From positions 5,394,001 to 5,458,000 of the forward strand of contig NZ_CP109479.1 in assembly GCF_036227485.1 (NCBI RefSeq): DNA of 64,000 bases, read 5' to 3'. The position numbers were made by a program, and so were the translations under genes. The DNA comes from Streptomyces sp. NBC_01451. Its GTDB lineage: Bacteria; Actinomycetota; Actinomycetes; Streptomycetales; Streptomycetaceae. The notes beneath the pieces are model-generated. The model saw only the letters and a list, made by a program, of their open reading frames with translations, did not search any database and had not been told where the DNA came from. Below, in pieces: positions 42,277 to 51,041 of the stretch (position 1 is its first letter; the number at the start of each line of letters is the position of its first letter).

Positions 42277-43548
42277 TCACGGTGCGTCCGCCGGCTGGAC
42301 TGGCTCCTCCTTGAGCACAGGGACCTGCAGGTGGGACCGTTCGCAGGCCGCTCGGTGCCGACGCAGGCCGCCGAAGCACCCGCCCAGTGCCAGGCCCTGC
42401 AGGACGGCGCACGCCAGCAACAGGTGCGGAAGTTCAGCGGTGGGAACGGCCGCGATCAGAGCTCCGGCCAGGGGAAGGGGCAGCAGCACCAGGATGATCG
42501 TCACCGCCAGAGTGGAGCCGAACGCCTGGGCGGGGATGAGGCGGGAGCGCAGCGTGCGCAGGATGACGGTCAGCGCGCCGTCGCCAGCCATGACCACCGC
42601 CACCGCCGCGGTGTAGGCGGTGAAACTCGGGGCCAGGGCGGTGGCCAGACAGGCTGCCGTCGAGGCAGCGGCGGCCACCGCGCCTACCGGCCAGACCTGG
42701 AAGCGGTCGATCGCCCGGCGGGTGGCCCACACGGCGATCAGGGAGGCGACGGCTGCCGCGCTCCAGACCGCACCTACGGCGGCGGCGGAGTAGTGGAAGT
42801 GGTGGATGACCGTGATCGGGGCGGCGGCCTGCAGGACACCGGTGGCCAAGTTGGAGGCGGCCAGACCGCCGACCAGCCAGGAAAGCGCCGGGATACGGCG
42901 CAGGGTCCACCACCCGGTCAGAAGACTGCTGGGCACCGGGCGGTGTTCCGCCACGGTTCCGCCGCTCGGCGTGGTCGCGGCGGCGGTCAGAGCCAATGCC
43001 CCGACCAGGGTCAGCAGCACGGTCGGCCCCGCCAACAACAACAGACCACCCAGGAGCGGACCGACGAGCACCGCGCCCTGGTCGATCCCGGTCTGCACGG
43101 CCTGGACACGGTGCGCGGCATCGCCCAACCGGCGGCTGGCCTCGGCACCGAGAGTCTCCACCGCGACGAAGGAGACCTCCGCCAGCAGCCCGGAGGCAGC
43201 CCCGAACGCCAGGACCACGCAGGTGGTCGCAGCTCCGGCGCTGGGGAGCATCAGCAGCACCACGCCGGCCAGCGCGACCACGGCGGTACGGACAAGGTTG
43301 GACGCTCGGAAGACGCGGCCGGCACCCCACCGGTCGCCCAGTGATCCGGCGAAGGCGAAGGCGGCCAGGCGCGGCGTCCACTCCAGAAGGAACGCAAGAC
43401 CGGTCAGGGCGGTGGAGCCGGTGGTGATCAGGACCAGGAGCGGGATCGCGTAGGTGGCCGTCGCGCTGGCCAGAGCGTCGGTGGCCCGCATCAGGTAGGT
43501 GCGCGGCAGGCTGGCGGAGGGAGTACGGGAGGAGAGCATCGGGGTCAC
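42277..43548 (-). CDS. MFS transporter
   Basis: 423-residue transporter with about twelve membrane segments and the MFS loop GSLGDRWGAGRVFRASN after the second segment. It is of the drug/peptide exporter type. It overlaps the degenerate-relaxase gene by ATGA and is followed by the ATP-grasp gene. It would export the ligase product, or confer resistance to it; this is inference from the pairing. Confidence 0.85.
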   Translation of the reverse strand: MTPMLSSRTPSASLPRTYLMRATDALASATATYAIPLLVLITTGSTALTGLAFLLEWTPRLAAFAFAGSLGDRWGAGRVFRASNLVRTAVVALAGVVLLMLPSAGAATTCVVLAFGAASGLLAEVSFVAVETLGAEASRRLGDAAHRVQAVQTGIDQGAVLVGPLLGGLLLLAGPTVLLTLVGALALTAAATTPSGGTVAEHRPVPSSLLTGWWTLRRIPALSWLVGGLAASNLATGVLQAAAPITVIHHFHYSAAAVGAVWSAAAVASLIAVWATRRAIDRFQVWPVGAVAAAASTAACLATALAPSFTAYTAAVAVVMAGDGALTVILRTLRSRLIPAQAFGSTLAVTIILVLLPLPLAGALIAAVPTAELPHLLLACAVLQGLALGGCFGGLRRHRAACERSHLQVPVLKEEPVQPADAP

Positions 43549-44822
43549 CGGGTCCGGTGACCGGGGACCTGCGACGGACGTACGGCCGCGCCGATCTCCG
43601 GTGCTCCAGCGCCGAGCGTTGAGGACGCCTTGGCCTTGGCCGCCGCAGGCGATGTGGCGAGCGCCGCACTTCGGGAGCCCGTGAGGGCTGGGGACTCCTC
43701 TCGCACTTCCACCTGGTCTTGCTGCGAGTCGCCGACACGGCGCAACTCGGTATCCGATCCGACGAGTTCCGACTGCGCCGAGCTGACGAACTCCGCAGCG
43801 AAGCCGAACCGGTCGGCCAGTGCATACGCCTCGTCGTCGAGGTCGGATATCTGCTCGCCTGCCGCCTCCAGTGCTTCCCGGACGCGTTCCAGGGCGCCGT
43901 GCTCGGGATGAAGGAGGTGATCGACCGCCTGCGCAAGACCGGCGCCGTTCTCGGCGGCCCTGATCTGGTCGGTCAGCCGCAGGACTTCGGCTCCGGCGGT
44001 GTAGAGCCCGAGAGGGTTGGCTGGGGTGGTCAACCGGCTGGTGTCGAGGTCGGGGTCCAGGTCGACGCTGTACCGGGCGGCGCGGAGCATCTCGGCTGCG
44101 TGGGAGGCGATGGCAGCGCGGTCAGCGGTCGGGGTGGTGGTCGGAAGGCGGTGGCGGCGGCCGTGCCAGTCCTCGATCTGCTGGAATCCGGCGTGCTTGA
44201 GGAGCGTGGCGGACAGGTCGTCACTGGCGCCCCTCGCTGAGACGCTGCCGCTGGGCTCGATATTGATGGTGACGTAGGGGGCAGGCACGTGGGACTCCTG
44301 GGCGAGGGGTGTTGGGCATGGGGCCAGGGGCAGGTGGCCGAGTTCGGTGGCGATGCGGTGGCACTCGGTCTGCAGGTGGAAGGCGTCGCGATAGGCGTTG
44401 TGGAGGCTGCCGTCCTCTCGGGCGAGAGTGGCCACGACGTAGACCCGGTGGGACTGGTTGCGCAGGGCGATCCACCGGCAGGCGTCCGGATCGCCTTCCG
44501 GGGCGATGCCGGTGACCGCTACCACCCGGCGGGCCACCTCGGCCCACTGCGAGTCGGTCAGGTCGGGATGCCGGAGGTCGGAGCGGACCGAGCAGACCCA
44601 CACCGGCCGCTCGGGCGCGCGGGCCCCGAGACGCTCGACGGGTGCGTCGAGGGCGCGGGCGAGGTACGGCAGCGCGTCGGGCTGGGCGCGCATCTCGATC
44701 GGGGCGCCGTGGCCGTCCCCCGCGATCAGACGGGGGTTGGTGTGGTTGCCGCGCTCGTCCGGCCCGTACAGATACGTGAGTAGACCGGCGGTGTCGCTGG
44801 CGCGCTGCAGGTGGGCGATCAC
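43545..44822 (-). CDS. Degenerate relaxase paralogue with shared module and tail
   Basis: 425-residue protein. Residues 1-170 align with the element's relaxase (TAGLLTYLYGPDERGNHTNP; CSVRSD; DACRWIALR), but the metal site HADDHIHI is replaced by NQSHRVYV. All three His are lost (N122, R126, Y128), so it should not nick DNA. A second module (about 180-265: ATLLKHAGFQQIEDW, HRLPTT, VDLDPDLD) also occurs in the proteins at 46037 and 46908. The tail is RSAALATSPAAAK to PGHRTR. GTG at 44822 follows GAGG. Confidence 0.78.
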   Translation of the reverse strand: MIAHLQRASDTAGLLTYLYGPDERGNHTNPRLIAGDGHGAPIEMRAQPDALPYLARALDAPVERLGARAPERPVWVCSVRSDLRHPDLTDSQWAEVARRVVAVTGIAPEGDPDACRWIALRNQSHRVYVVATLAREDGSLHNAYRDAFHLQTECHRIATELGHLPLAPCPTPLAQESHVPAPYVTINIEPSGSVSARGASDDLSATLLKHAGFQQIEDWHGRRHRLPTTTPTADRAAIASHAAEMLRAARYSVDLDPDLDTSRLTTPANPLGLYTAGAEVLRLTDQIRAAENGAGLAQAVDHLLHPEHGALERVREALEAAGEQISDLDDEAYALADRFGFAAEFVSSAQSELVGSDTELRRVGDSQQDQVEVREESPALTGSRSAALATSPAAAKAKASSTLGAGAPEIGAAVRPSQVPGHRTR

Positions 44823-44882
44823 GGCGTCTACCTCGAAGGGGAGTGGCGAACGGGAGCCCGGGTGGCCGGGCCGTCAGGGAGA

Positions 44883-44919
44883 GAGGATCCGCAGAATCCG
44901 CGATTTGGCCCGGCCGGAG
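44883..44919 (-). repeat. Upstream element CCAAATCGC, copy 2
   Basis: Leftward core CCGGCCGGGCCAAATCGCGG, then ATTCTGCGGATCCTC, 61 bases upstream of the GTG at 44822. Confidence 0.65.
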
Positions 44920-44940
44920 ATGGGTGATAGACGCCTGCGG

Positions 44941-45447
44941 TCACCGTGGCTCGTCGAGGCCGTAGTCGTAGGCGAAGTCCAGACAGGCGGAGCGTGCGAA
45001 GTACGCGTCGTTGTGTAGCCGAGCCCAGCGGCCGTCCTGGCGGATGACGGTGGCAACGATGTCGAGCCCGTTGGCCTGGTTGCGCAGAGCGGCCCACCGG
45101 CAGGCGGCCGGGTCGTCGTCCGGCTCTATGCCGGTGGCGTCGAGGACCTCGCGAGTCAGCTCGAACCAGTCGTCGTCGAGTTCCACACCGGTGGTGTTTG
45201 CGGATCGCGCAGTGCCAGGTGAGCCGCTGGGACGCGATGTGTCCGGTCCGTGGTTTACGCAAGGCGAGGGGCTCGTCGAGCAGCAGCGCCAGGTAGGGCA
45301 GGACGACGGCGTCCTGGGCGGTCAACTCCGGCGACCAGGCGGTGAGCAGGAAGGGGCGAAGCCAGGCTCGCTGTGGTGGAGGTCGGCGAGCAGATCGGTG
45401 GTGCTCTCGGTGCGCCGCACATCGCAGCGCAAGGGGTACTCGGCCAT
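44941..45447 (-). pseudogene. Second degenerate relaxase-like gene, frameshifted
   Basis: A shorter relaxase-domain remnant in three frames. It starts MAEYPLRCDVRRTESTTDLL, then after a frame change reads VVLPYLALLLDEPLALRK, which matches LPYLARALDAPVERL of the neighbouring gene. After another change it ends with CRWAALRNQANGLDIVATV. The metal-site His are missing here too. Frame changes lie near 45330 and 45200. It probably arose by duplication of the 43545 gene and then decayed; two sequencing errors are an alternative. Confidence 0.72.
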
Positions 45448-45510
45448 GGGGTATCCGCATCTGGCAGGGAGAGGGATCCGGTGCCCCGACGGGGCGGGGC
45501 ACCGGGGTGG

Positions 45511-46008
45511 TCAGAAGTGGGGGTTCTCGGTGGGCCGGTCGGCTACGGTGGCCGCCTGGAGCAGCTCGGTCAGGTCGCCGGGCTCGGAGGAGCGCTGGTC
45601 GATCCACCACCCGGCGCGGGTGATCGTGCGAGCCGTTTCCTCGATCTCCTCCCACTCCGCCTCGCTGCTCTCGCCTTCGAGGACCAGAGCGGTGTACGCG
45701 GCAGCCAGGACCTGGTGGCGGCAGCGCACGCCCCACGCGATGGCGCGCTCGCGGCCTTCGAGGGGCGGCATCCGGTACTGCTCCGACCAGGCATCGGACT
45801 CGGCCTGCTCTTCGGCGCGCTTGGCCTCCAGCCATGTGGCCTTGTCCTGCTCGTCGCCCTCCTTCGCGGACCGCCAGCAATCGGTGCACTCCTGCTTGGC
45901 GAGCCACTCGGCGAAGCCCGCGCGGCGGTCGGCCGCCCGGTCGGACAGGTCGCGGGCGCCGCTGTGCCCGCACGAGAAGTCGATGTGCCAGATGGTTTTC
46001 ACGGCCAT
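45511..46008 (-). CDS. Hypothetical protein with possible zinc site
   Basis: 165-residue acidic protein. It starts MAVKTIWHIDFSCGHSGARD and has CTDCW near residue 41, so C-x-H and C-x2-C could form one zinc site. The rest is helical and rich in Glu and Trp. It has no shared tail. Similar short proteins occur in T4SS regions of Streptomyces elements, but I know no function. Confidence 0.62.
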   Translation of the reverse strand: MAVKTIWHIDFSCGHSGARDLSDRAADRRAGFAEWLAKQECTDCWRSAKEGDEQDKATWLEAKRAEEQAESDAWSEQYRMPPLEGRERAIAWGVRCRHQVLAAAYTALVLEGESSEAEWEEIEETARTITRAGWWIDQRSSEPGDLTELLQAATVADRPTENPHF

Positions 46009-46036
46009 GGGAGCTTTTCCTTACGGGTGTTGGATG

Positions 46037-46810
46037 TCAGGGGGTGCGGGAGAACGCCACGCGCGGGTCCACCGAGCGGGAAGCCGAGACGGAGGCGGCG
46101 GGCGTGGGGACCGGAGGTTTGCCGGGCAGGCCGGCGCGGACGGGACTGGCAGCGAGCGCGGCGGCGTTCATGACGGGGAACCGGCGGGGGGCGACGTCCG
46201 GGCCGCGTTCATGGCGCGCCGCCGACGGTGCGGGCGGGTGGCGTGGGGTGATGTCCCGGGCGAGGGCGGGCTGCACGGCTACCTGGAGGTCGGCACGGTG
46301 CATCGCCATGGTGGCCTGAGCTACCTTGCCGAGCGCCTGGCCGCGGTCGGTGGTGATCGGCAGCGTGTAGATGTCCAGGCTCGGGTTATGCCGCCAGCCG
46401 TTCTCTTCCAGGATGAGTCGGCCGCCGAGAGCGGAGGAACCGTCGGCGGTGGCGGCGACCACGCCGAGCTGCGGATGCTCGGCGAACGCGACGTCCGGCT
46501 CAGCGCGCGGGGGCCGGTCGCGGGCGGGCGCCGGTACGGAGGCCAGAGAGGGGTCGAACGCGGCGTCCACATCAACTCGGTAGCCGGCCTTGCGCAGCAG
46601 CGCGACAGCCCGGGTGGCGCGGTCCTGCCCGTCGCGCTGCTGGTTGGCCAGCGCGTACAGGTTGGGGTGGTCGGGGACGGGGTGGAAGTCGAATCCCTTC
46701 AACATCCAGGCGCTCGCGGCCAGTTGCTTGGGGTTGGAGACGACGATGCCGAAGTCGGGGTGGCGGCCGAATGCGATGTCGGGAAGCGGGTCGTGCTCGG
46801 GGGTGGGCAT
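46037..46810 (-). CDS. Protein with two copies of the shared module, tail-bearing
   Basis: 257-residue protein made of two repeats of an 80-90-residue module: PDIAFGRHPDFGIVVSNPKQ ... GFDFHPVPDHPNLYAL ... LLRKAGYRVDVDAAF (about 8-85) and PDVAFAEHPQLGVVAATADG ... ENGWRHNPSLDIYTLP ... (about 100-180). The same module occurs in the genes at 43545 and 46908. The tail is MNAAALAASPVRAG to AFSRTP. ATG at 46810 lies in the context TGGATCCGCCATG. Function unknown. Confidence 0.7.
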   Translation of the reverse strand: MPTPEHDPLPDIAFGRHPDFGIVVSNPKQLAASAWMLKGFDFHPVPDHPNLYALANQQRDGQDRATRAVALLRKAGYRVDVDAAFDPSLASVPAPARDRPPRAEPDVAFAEHPQLGVVAATADGSSALGGRLILEENGWRHNPSLDIYTLPITTDRGQALGKVAQATMAMHRADLQVAVQPALARDITPRHPPAPSAARHERGPDVAPRRFPVMNAAALAASPVRAGLPGKPPVPTPAASVSASRSVDPRVAFSRTP

Positions 46811-46907
46811 GGCGGATCCATCCGGTGCAGGCATGGGTAGAGGGGCGGTCAAGGGCGGGGATGGTTCTGCTGGTGCGGGACACGGCGGGCTCCAAGCTGG
46901 GCAGCGG

Positions 46908-48053
46908 TCAGCGACCAGGTGCGGACGAGGGGCGGGCGGGAGGCAGGGCGGGACGTACGGCTGAAGCTGACGGCAGCCCGGCTAGGGTCGTGCGCCGTGC
47001 GGTCGGCGAGATCGCGAGAGCGGCGGCGACGCGGGGCCCCGCAGGCTCCTCCGGAGCGACTCGGTCCACCCGGGCCTGGACCCTGTCGGGGTGGTCGGTG
47101 TGCCGGTCGGCCAGGTCGCCGCGCATGGACCGAATTTCGAGCGCGTAGGAGTCGAGCTTCTTGGTGATGTAGCGCAGTCGGTTCGCGTAGTGGGGATCGG
47201 CGGGTGCGCCCAGGCCCTCCCACCAGTCGGCCGTCGTGTTGAGGGACTCGACGACGCGCTGGAGAACGCCGTCACCGGGAGCGGTCAGCTCGCTCAGTGC
47301 GGCGACGGCCTCGCTCGTATGTGCCGCCGACTGGATGGATTGGGTCAGGTAGCCGAGCCGGTCGCCGAGGCTGAGCCCGTGATCGCCAGGGGGCGGCCGG
47401 CTGGGGTCGAGCAGGTCGGGGTCGCACGAGACGTCGAAGCCCTCGGCCTGCAGCATGTCGAAGGCCCGGGTCACCATCTGTCGCTGCTCGACCAGGTCGG
47501 TCATGGCGGAGGGCAGTCGGTAGAAGCGCTCGCGGAACAGCACGACGGGGACGAATCCCGCACGGTGAAGCACCGCGTCGGCAGCGCTCTCCTGAGCGAG
47601 TCGCCGGGCTTCCGGTCGGGGCGACAGGCCGAGCTGATCCAGGCGCGCGTCGATGGCGGCGAACAGGCGGGGGACGCTGCCGCCATGCCGGGCATGAGGA
47701 CCGTCGGGCTCCGAGTCGTAGATCACTTCGTGGAGCGTGGAGTCATCGGGATGCCCGCGCGTCACCAACCAGCTCTCCGGATACCCGGGCGGGTGGTCGG
47801 TGGCCGGTTCCTGGGGCGGAGAGATGATCAGGGAGCTGCCGTCGGGAAGTTCGGCGCGGACGATGTAGTCACTGAGGCCGTACTCGACGGTGCAGGCCAC
47901 GCCGCGCTGCCGAAGCGGCGTGGTCAAGTGGCTGTACTCGTGCTCACGCTCCGACGCGCTAGCGGCGGTTTCCTGGATGAAGGGTTCGCTGGTGCGCGCA
48001 GTGATGCGTGTGCCCTCGCGTTGGAGGATGACCAGGGTCTGATCGGGGCGCAT
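46908..48053 (-). CDS. Protein with shared module and tail
   Basis: 381-residue protein. The N-terminal domain (1-110) has strands (TLVILQREGTRITAR; YIVRAELPDGSSLIIS). Residues about 155-220 hold the shared module (AVLHRAGFVPVVLF, FYRLPSAM, FDVSCDPDLLDP). A helical region (TKKLDSYALEIRSM) and the tail (VAAALAISPTARR to SSAPGR) follow. ATG at 48053 follows GGAG. No known family. Confidence 0.7.
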   Translation of the reverse strand: MRPDQTLVILQREGTRITARTSEPFIQETAASASEREHEYSHLTTPLRQRGVACTVEYGLSDYIVRAELPDGSSLIISPPQEPATDHPPGYPESWLVTRGHPDDSTLHEVIYDSEPDGPHARHGGSVPRLFAAIDARLDQLGLSPRPEARRLAQESAADAVLHRAGFVPVVLFRERFYRLPSAMTDLVEQRQMVTRAFDMLQAEGFDVSCDPDLLDPSRPPPGDHGLSLGDRLGYLTQSIQSAAHTSEAVAALSELTAPGDGVLQRVVESLNTTADWWEGLGAPADPHYANRLRYITKKLDSYALEIRSMRGDLADRHTDHPDRVQARVDRVAPEEPAGPRVAAALAISPTARRTTLAGLPSASAVRPALPPARPSSAPGR

Positions 48054-48140
48054 GTGGGCTTCTCCGTGGCCGGTCGTCCCCAGCGGCCGACGCGGGAAGC
48101 CGCAGCCGGGCGGGGGCTGGTAGGGGTAGTGGCGTTCGTC

Positions 48141-48178
48141 GAGGATCCGGCGATATGGCGGTTTGGCCTCGCCGGAAG
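48141..48178 (-). repeat. Upstream element CCAAATCGC, copy 3
   Basis: Leftward core CCGGCGAGGCCAAACCGCC, then ATATCGCCGGATCCTC, 88 bases upstream of the ATG at 48053. In this copy CCGGCGA and TCGCCGG can pair. Confidence 0.65.
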
Positions 48179-48193
48179 TCGGTGCTAGAGGCG

Positions 48194-48892
48194 TCAGCGC
48201 GAGCGGCGCGCGGCAGAGGGGTCCGACGCCGCCGAGGCGGGCGGCGAAGTGGGAGAGGCACCACGTTGGCCGGAGGCGGATCGGGCCAGGGCCGCCTGGA
48301 CACGCCCGGTGTGCGCAGACTGGGCGACACCGATCCGGTCGGTCAGGTGATCGGCAGCCCTGGCCAACGCCGCTCCGCTGTAGCCGAGTTCGTCGGCGTA
48401 GTGCCAGCCTTCGGAGTTGCGGATCTCGCGGGCTCGTTCCTCGTAGAGCTCCCGCGACCCGGGCATGGAGCCCTCCATGAGCGCGATGACCTGATCCCAC
48501 TCGCGGCGGATCTCACCCGCCCGCGCCAGTACGGAGTCGATCCCCCGCAGGCGCAGCAGGTCGGCGCTGATCGCGCCGTCAAGATAGTCGGCCGGTTGTG
48601 CGGTGGCCCGTACACCGGCGAGTACTTCGGGACCGTGGGTCAGAAAGGTCTCGACGTGCTCCCAGGCGGCGGCGTCCCTGGCCACCTTGCCGTCGGCGTA
48701 CCTGGTTTCGTCGACGGGCCAGCCGTCTTCGTCGCAGTACGAGTCCGAGACGGCATCCCATCGGTCTGACGCCTGCCTGATGCCGTCAGCGGCGGAGGCC
48801 AGGGCCTGGACGCGCACCCGCCATGCCGCCTGTTCGCTGGTGTCTTGCGGCTGGCTGTCAGGGGAGGTGGAGGAGTCGGGAGAGGTGGGCAT
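48194..48892 (-). CDS. Hypothetical helical protein with C-terminal tail
   Basis: 232-residue helical protein with a central acidic part (DEDGWPVDETRYADGKVARD). The C-terminus carries a very clear copy of the shared tail: RVQAALARSASGQRG, then Pro/Ser/Ala-rich, ending SAARRSR. ATG at 48892 has a GGAG-like site further upstream. No family recognised. Confidence 0.66.
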   Translation of the reverse strand: MPTSPDSSTSPDSQPQDTSEQAAWRVRVQALASAADGIRQASDRWDAVSDSYCDEDGWPVDETRYADGKVARDAAAWEHVETFLTHGPEVLAGVRATAQPADYLDGAISADLLRLRGIDSVLARAGEIRREWDQVIALMEGSMPGSRELYEERAREIRNSEGWHYADELGYSGAALARAADHLTDRIGVAQSAHTGRVQAALARSASGQRGASPTSPPASAASDPSAARRSR

Positions 48893-48919
48893 GGTTGTTC
48901 CTGTTCCTGTACGGGTGCC

Positions 48920-49447
48920 TCACCGCGAACGCGGCAGCGAGCGCGCGGTGGACGATGAGACGGGAGCCGGAGCGTCGCTCTGCTGGCCGGGGGAAGTTCC
49001 CCGGGCCGACGCCGCTGGCGAGAGGCTGGCTGCTGCTGCTGCCGCTCGGTGCGACCGGGAGCGGATCTCGTGGCCGACGTTCTCCCCCACGAGATGCAGT
49101 TCCTCACCGAGGTCGGTCAACCGGTCAGCGATGGCGTCCAGTTCGCACGCGCGGCTTCGGGCACCGTGGGAGCGACACCACTCGGAGGCGGTTTCGAGCA
49201 TCTGGTGCAGGCGGGCCACCGCGCCGAAGTCCTCCGTAACGGCCTCGTAGAACAGGCCGGTGAACTCCTCGGTTCGGGCTGCGGCGAGGCGGTCGTTCCA
49301 GTCAGTGGCCGGTGCGCCGCTGTCCGGACTCGCGGCCGGGCCGGTCGTCGGGTGGCGCTGGGGTGGGGCGGCGTTCTCGGGCACACCGAACCCGAGACCG
49401 GGGACGAGCCCGGACCGGGAACCCGCGACCCCGCGTAGACTCATCAC
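48920..49447 (-). CDS. Hypothetical tail-bearing protein downstream of VirB4
   Basis: 175-residue protein with a helical middle (FYEAVTEDFGAVARLHQMLE; IADRLTDLGEELHLVGENVG) and an Ala/Ser/Pro-rich tail (HRAAAAAASLSPAAS, ending SLPRSR). The start overlaps the VirB4 stop (ATGATGA), so either ATG (49447 or 49444) may be used. Translational coupling with VirB4 suggests a part in the transfer machine. Confidence 0.65.
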   Translation of the reverse strand: MMSLRGVAGSRSGLVPGLGFGVPENAAPPQRHPTTGPAASPDSGAPATDWNDRLAAARTEEFTGLFYEAVTEDFGAVARLHQMLETASEWCRSHGARSRACELDAIADRLTDLGEELHLVGENVGHEIRSRSHRAAAAAASLSPAASARGTSPGQQSDAPAPVSSSTARSLPRSR

Positions 49448-51012
49448 CGCACCTCACGGAGCCGCAGCGGAATTGAGAATCCGTCAGTAGGCGTGAACTC
49501 GGCGCTTTTGGCGGACATGCGGGCGTCGGTGTCGAACAGCTCGCGCTCGGCCGGATGCAGGATGTGCTGGGTGATGAAGCTCCGACCTGCGACTTTCCAC
49601 AGACCCCGGCCCTTGGTCAGAGCGGACACGGCCTGGGTTTCGACACCTGTCAGGCCGAGCAGCGACGCGGCGGCGGCGAGCTGGTCGGACTCCTGGCGGT
49701 AGATGATGCGGGTGGAGCAGTCGGCGAGGAGGCCCTCGGCCAGTACCCGGCCGCGTGAGCCGGCGTCGCCCGCGCTCAGCAGATCGCTGAGGCGGTGGAT
49801 GACCATCAAGTTCGCGATACCGAGACCTCGGCTGAGCTTCCACTGGCTCTGCATGCGCTCCAGCAGGCCGACATGCCTCATCACACGCCATGCCTCGTCG
49901 TAGATCACCCACCGCCTGCCCCCATCGGGGTCGGCGAGCGCGGACTCCATCCAGGCGCTCGCGCAGGTCATCGCGAGGACCAGCGCGGTGTCGTCGCCCG
50001 AGCCGCCGAGCCGGGAGAGGTCGATCGACAACATCGGGGTGGTCGGGTCGAAGGCCACGGTCGAGGGCGCATCGAACATGCCGCTCAAGTCGCCGTGCAC
50101 CAAACGGCGCAGGGCATGCGCGAGGTCCTGCGCGGCGGGCCCCATTCGCCCGGCCTGGTCGCCGAGGGCACGATCGAGGCGTTCAGGCGAGCCGAGGGCG
50201 TGCGCGATCTCGCCGAGCAGGGGCACAGTGCCGCCAGCCTCAGCTTCGGCGACGACCAGGTCCAGCGCGAGATCCAGGGCTGTGTGTTCCATCGGCTGGA
50301 GATCGCGCTTCAGCACGGTGCGCGCGAGGCCGGCCAGGAGCAGGAGACGGCGCTTGCGGACCTCGGTCGACCAGTCGCCCTCGCTCACCGAGGCGGGCCG
50401 GGCCGGAGCATCCAAAGGGTTCAGCCTGCCCGGGAGCCCCGGGCCCAGGGCGATGCTGTAGCCGCCGAGAGCCTGCGCGACGGCTGTCCACTCGCCCTTG
50501 GGGTCGCACGGCACGTAGACCCGGTAGCCGTGCGCAATCGCCCGGGTCGCGATGGACTTGGCCAGCGCCGACTTGCCCATGCCGATGATCCCGGCCAGGA
50601 CCGCGTTGGGATTGGTGAACCCTTCGATCCGGCCGCTGCTGTACAGCGAGAACGGGTCGTAGCAGAACGCCGCCTCCGCGTGGACATCGCGCCCGATGAA
50701 GATGCCCTCCGCGCCCAGACCGCCCTCGGCGAGGAACGGATAGGCCCCGGACACGGTGGCGGTGGTCATCCGGTGGGCGGGCAGGCTGAGCTTGCCGCCG
50801 CGTGCCGAGGAGGAGCCGGGGCGTCCGGACGCTGGATAGGTGGGCCGCAGCTCCGGGTCGAGGGGTTCCTCGTTGCGGCGCTTGGGCGGGGTTCCGGCGA
50901 GGCGGGCCTGGCGGCGGGCCTCGGCGAAACCGGCGCGGGCGGCTCGCTGTTCGGCACGCGATGCCTTGCGGGGGACGAACAGGTGGGAGGCGCTGGCGCG
51001 GGTGCGGGGCAT
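49444..51012 (-). CDS. VirB4-like T4SS ATPase
   Basis: 522-residue ATPase that would power substrate transfer. It is only the C-terminal motor half of a classical VirB4: Walker A GIIGMGKSA (141-149), Walker B WVIYDEAWRV (about 365), then the VirB4-type SRGLGIANLMVIHRLSDLL. The missing N-terminal half is probably supplied by the SCO6880-like protein upstream. ATG at 51012 follows GGAG. Confidence 0.9.
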   Translation of the reverse strand: MPRTRASASHLFVPRKASRAEQRAARAGFAEARRQARLAGTPPKRRNEEPLDPELRPTYPASGRPGSSSARGGKLSLPAHRMTTATVSGAYPFLAEGGLGAEGIFIGRDVHAEAAFCYDPFSLYSSGRIEGFTNPNAVLAGIIGMGKSALAKSIATRAIAHGYRVYVPCDPKGEWTAVAQALGGYSIALGPGLPGRLNPLDAPARPASVSEGDWSTEVRKRRLLLLAGLARTVLKRDLQPMEHTALDLALDLVVAEAEAGGTVPLLGEIAHALGSPERLDRALGDQAGRMGPAAQDLAHALRRLVHGDLSGMFDAPSTVAFDPTTPMLSIDLSRLGGSGDDTALVLAMTCASAWMESALADPDGGRRWVIYDEAWRVMRHVGLLERMQSQWKLSRGLGIANLMVIHRLSDLLSAGDAGSRGRVLAEGLLADCSTRIIYRQESDQLAAAASLLGLTGVETQAVSALTKGRGLWKVAGRSFITQHILHPAERELFDTDARMSAKSAEFTPTDGFSIPLRLREVR

Positions 51013-51041
51013 GAACGTTCTCCAGACGGAAGGCAGAGATG

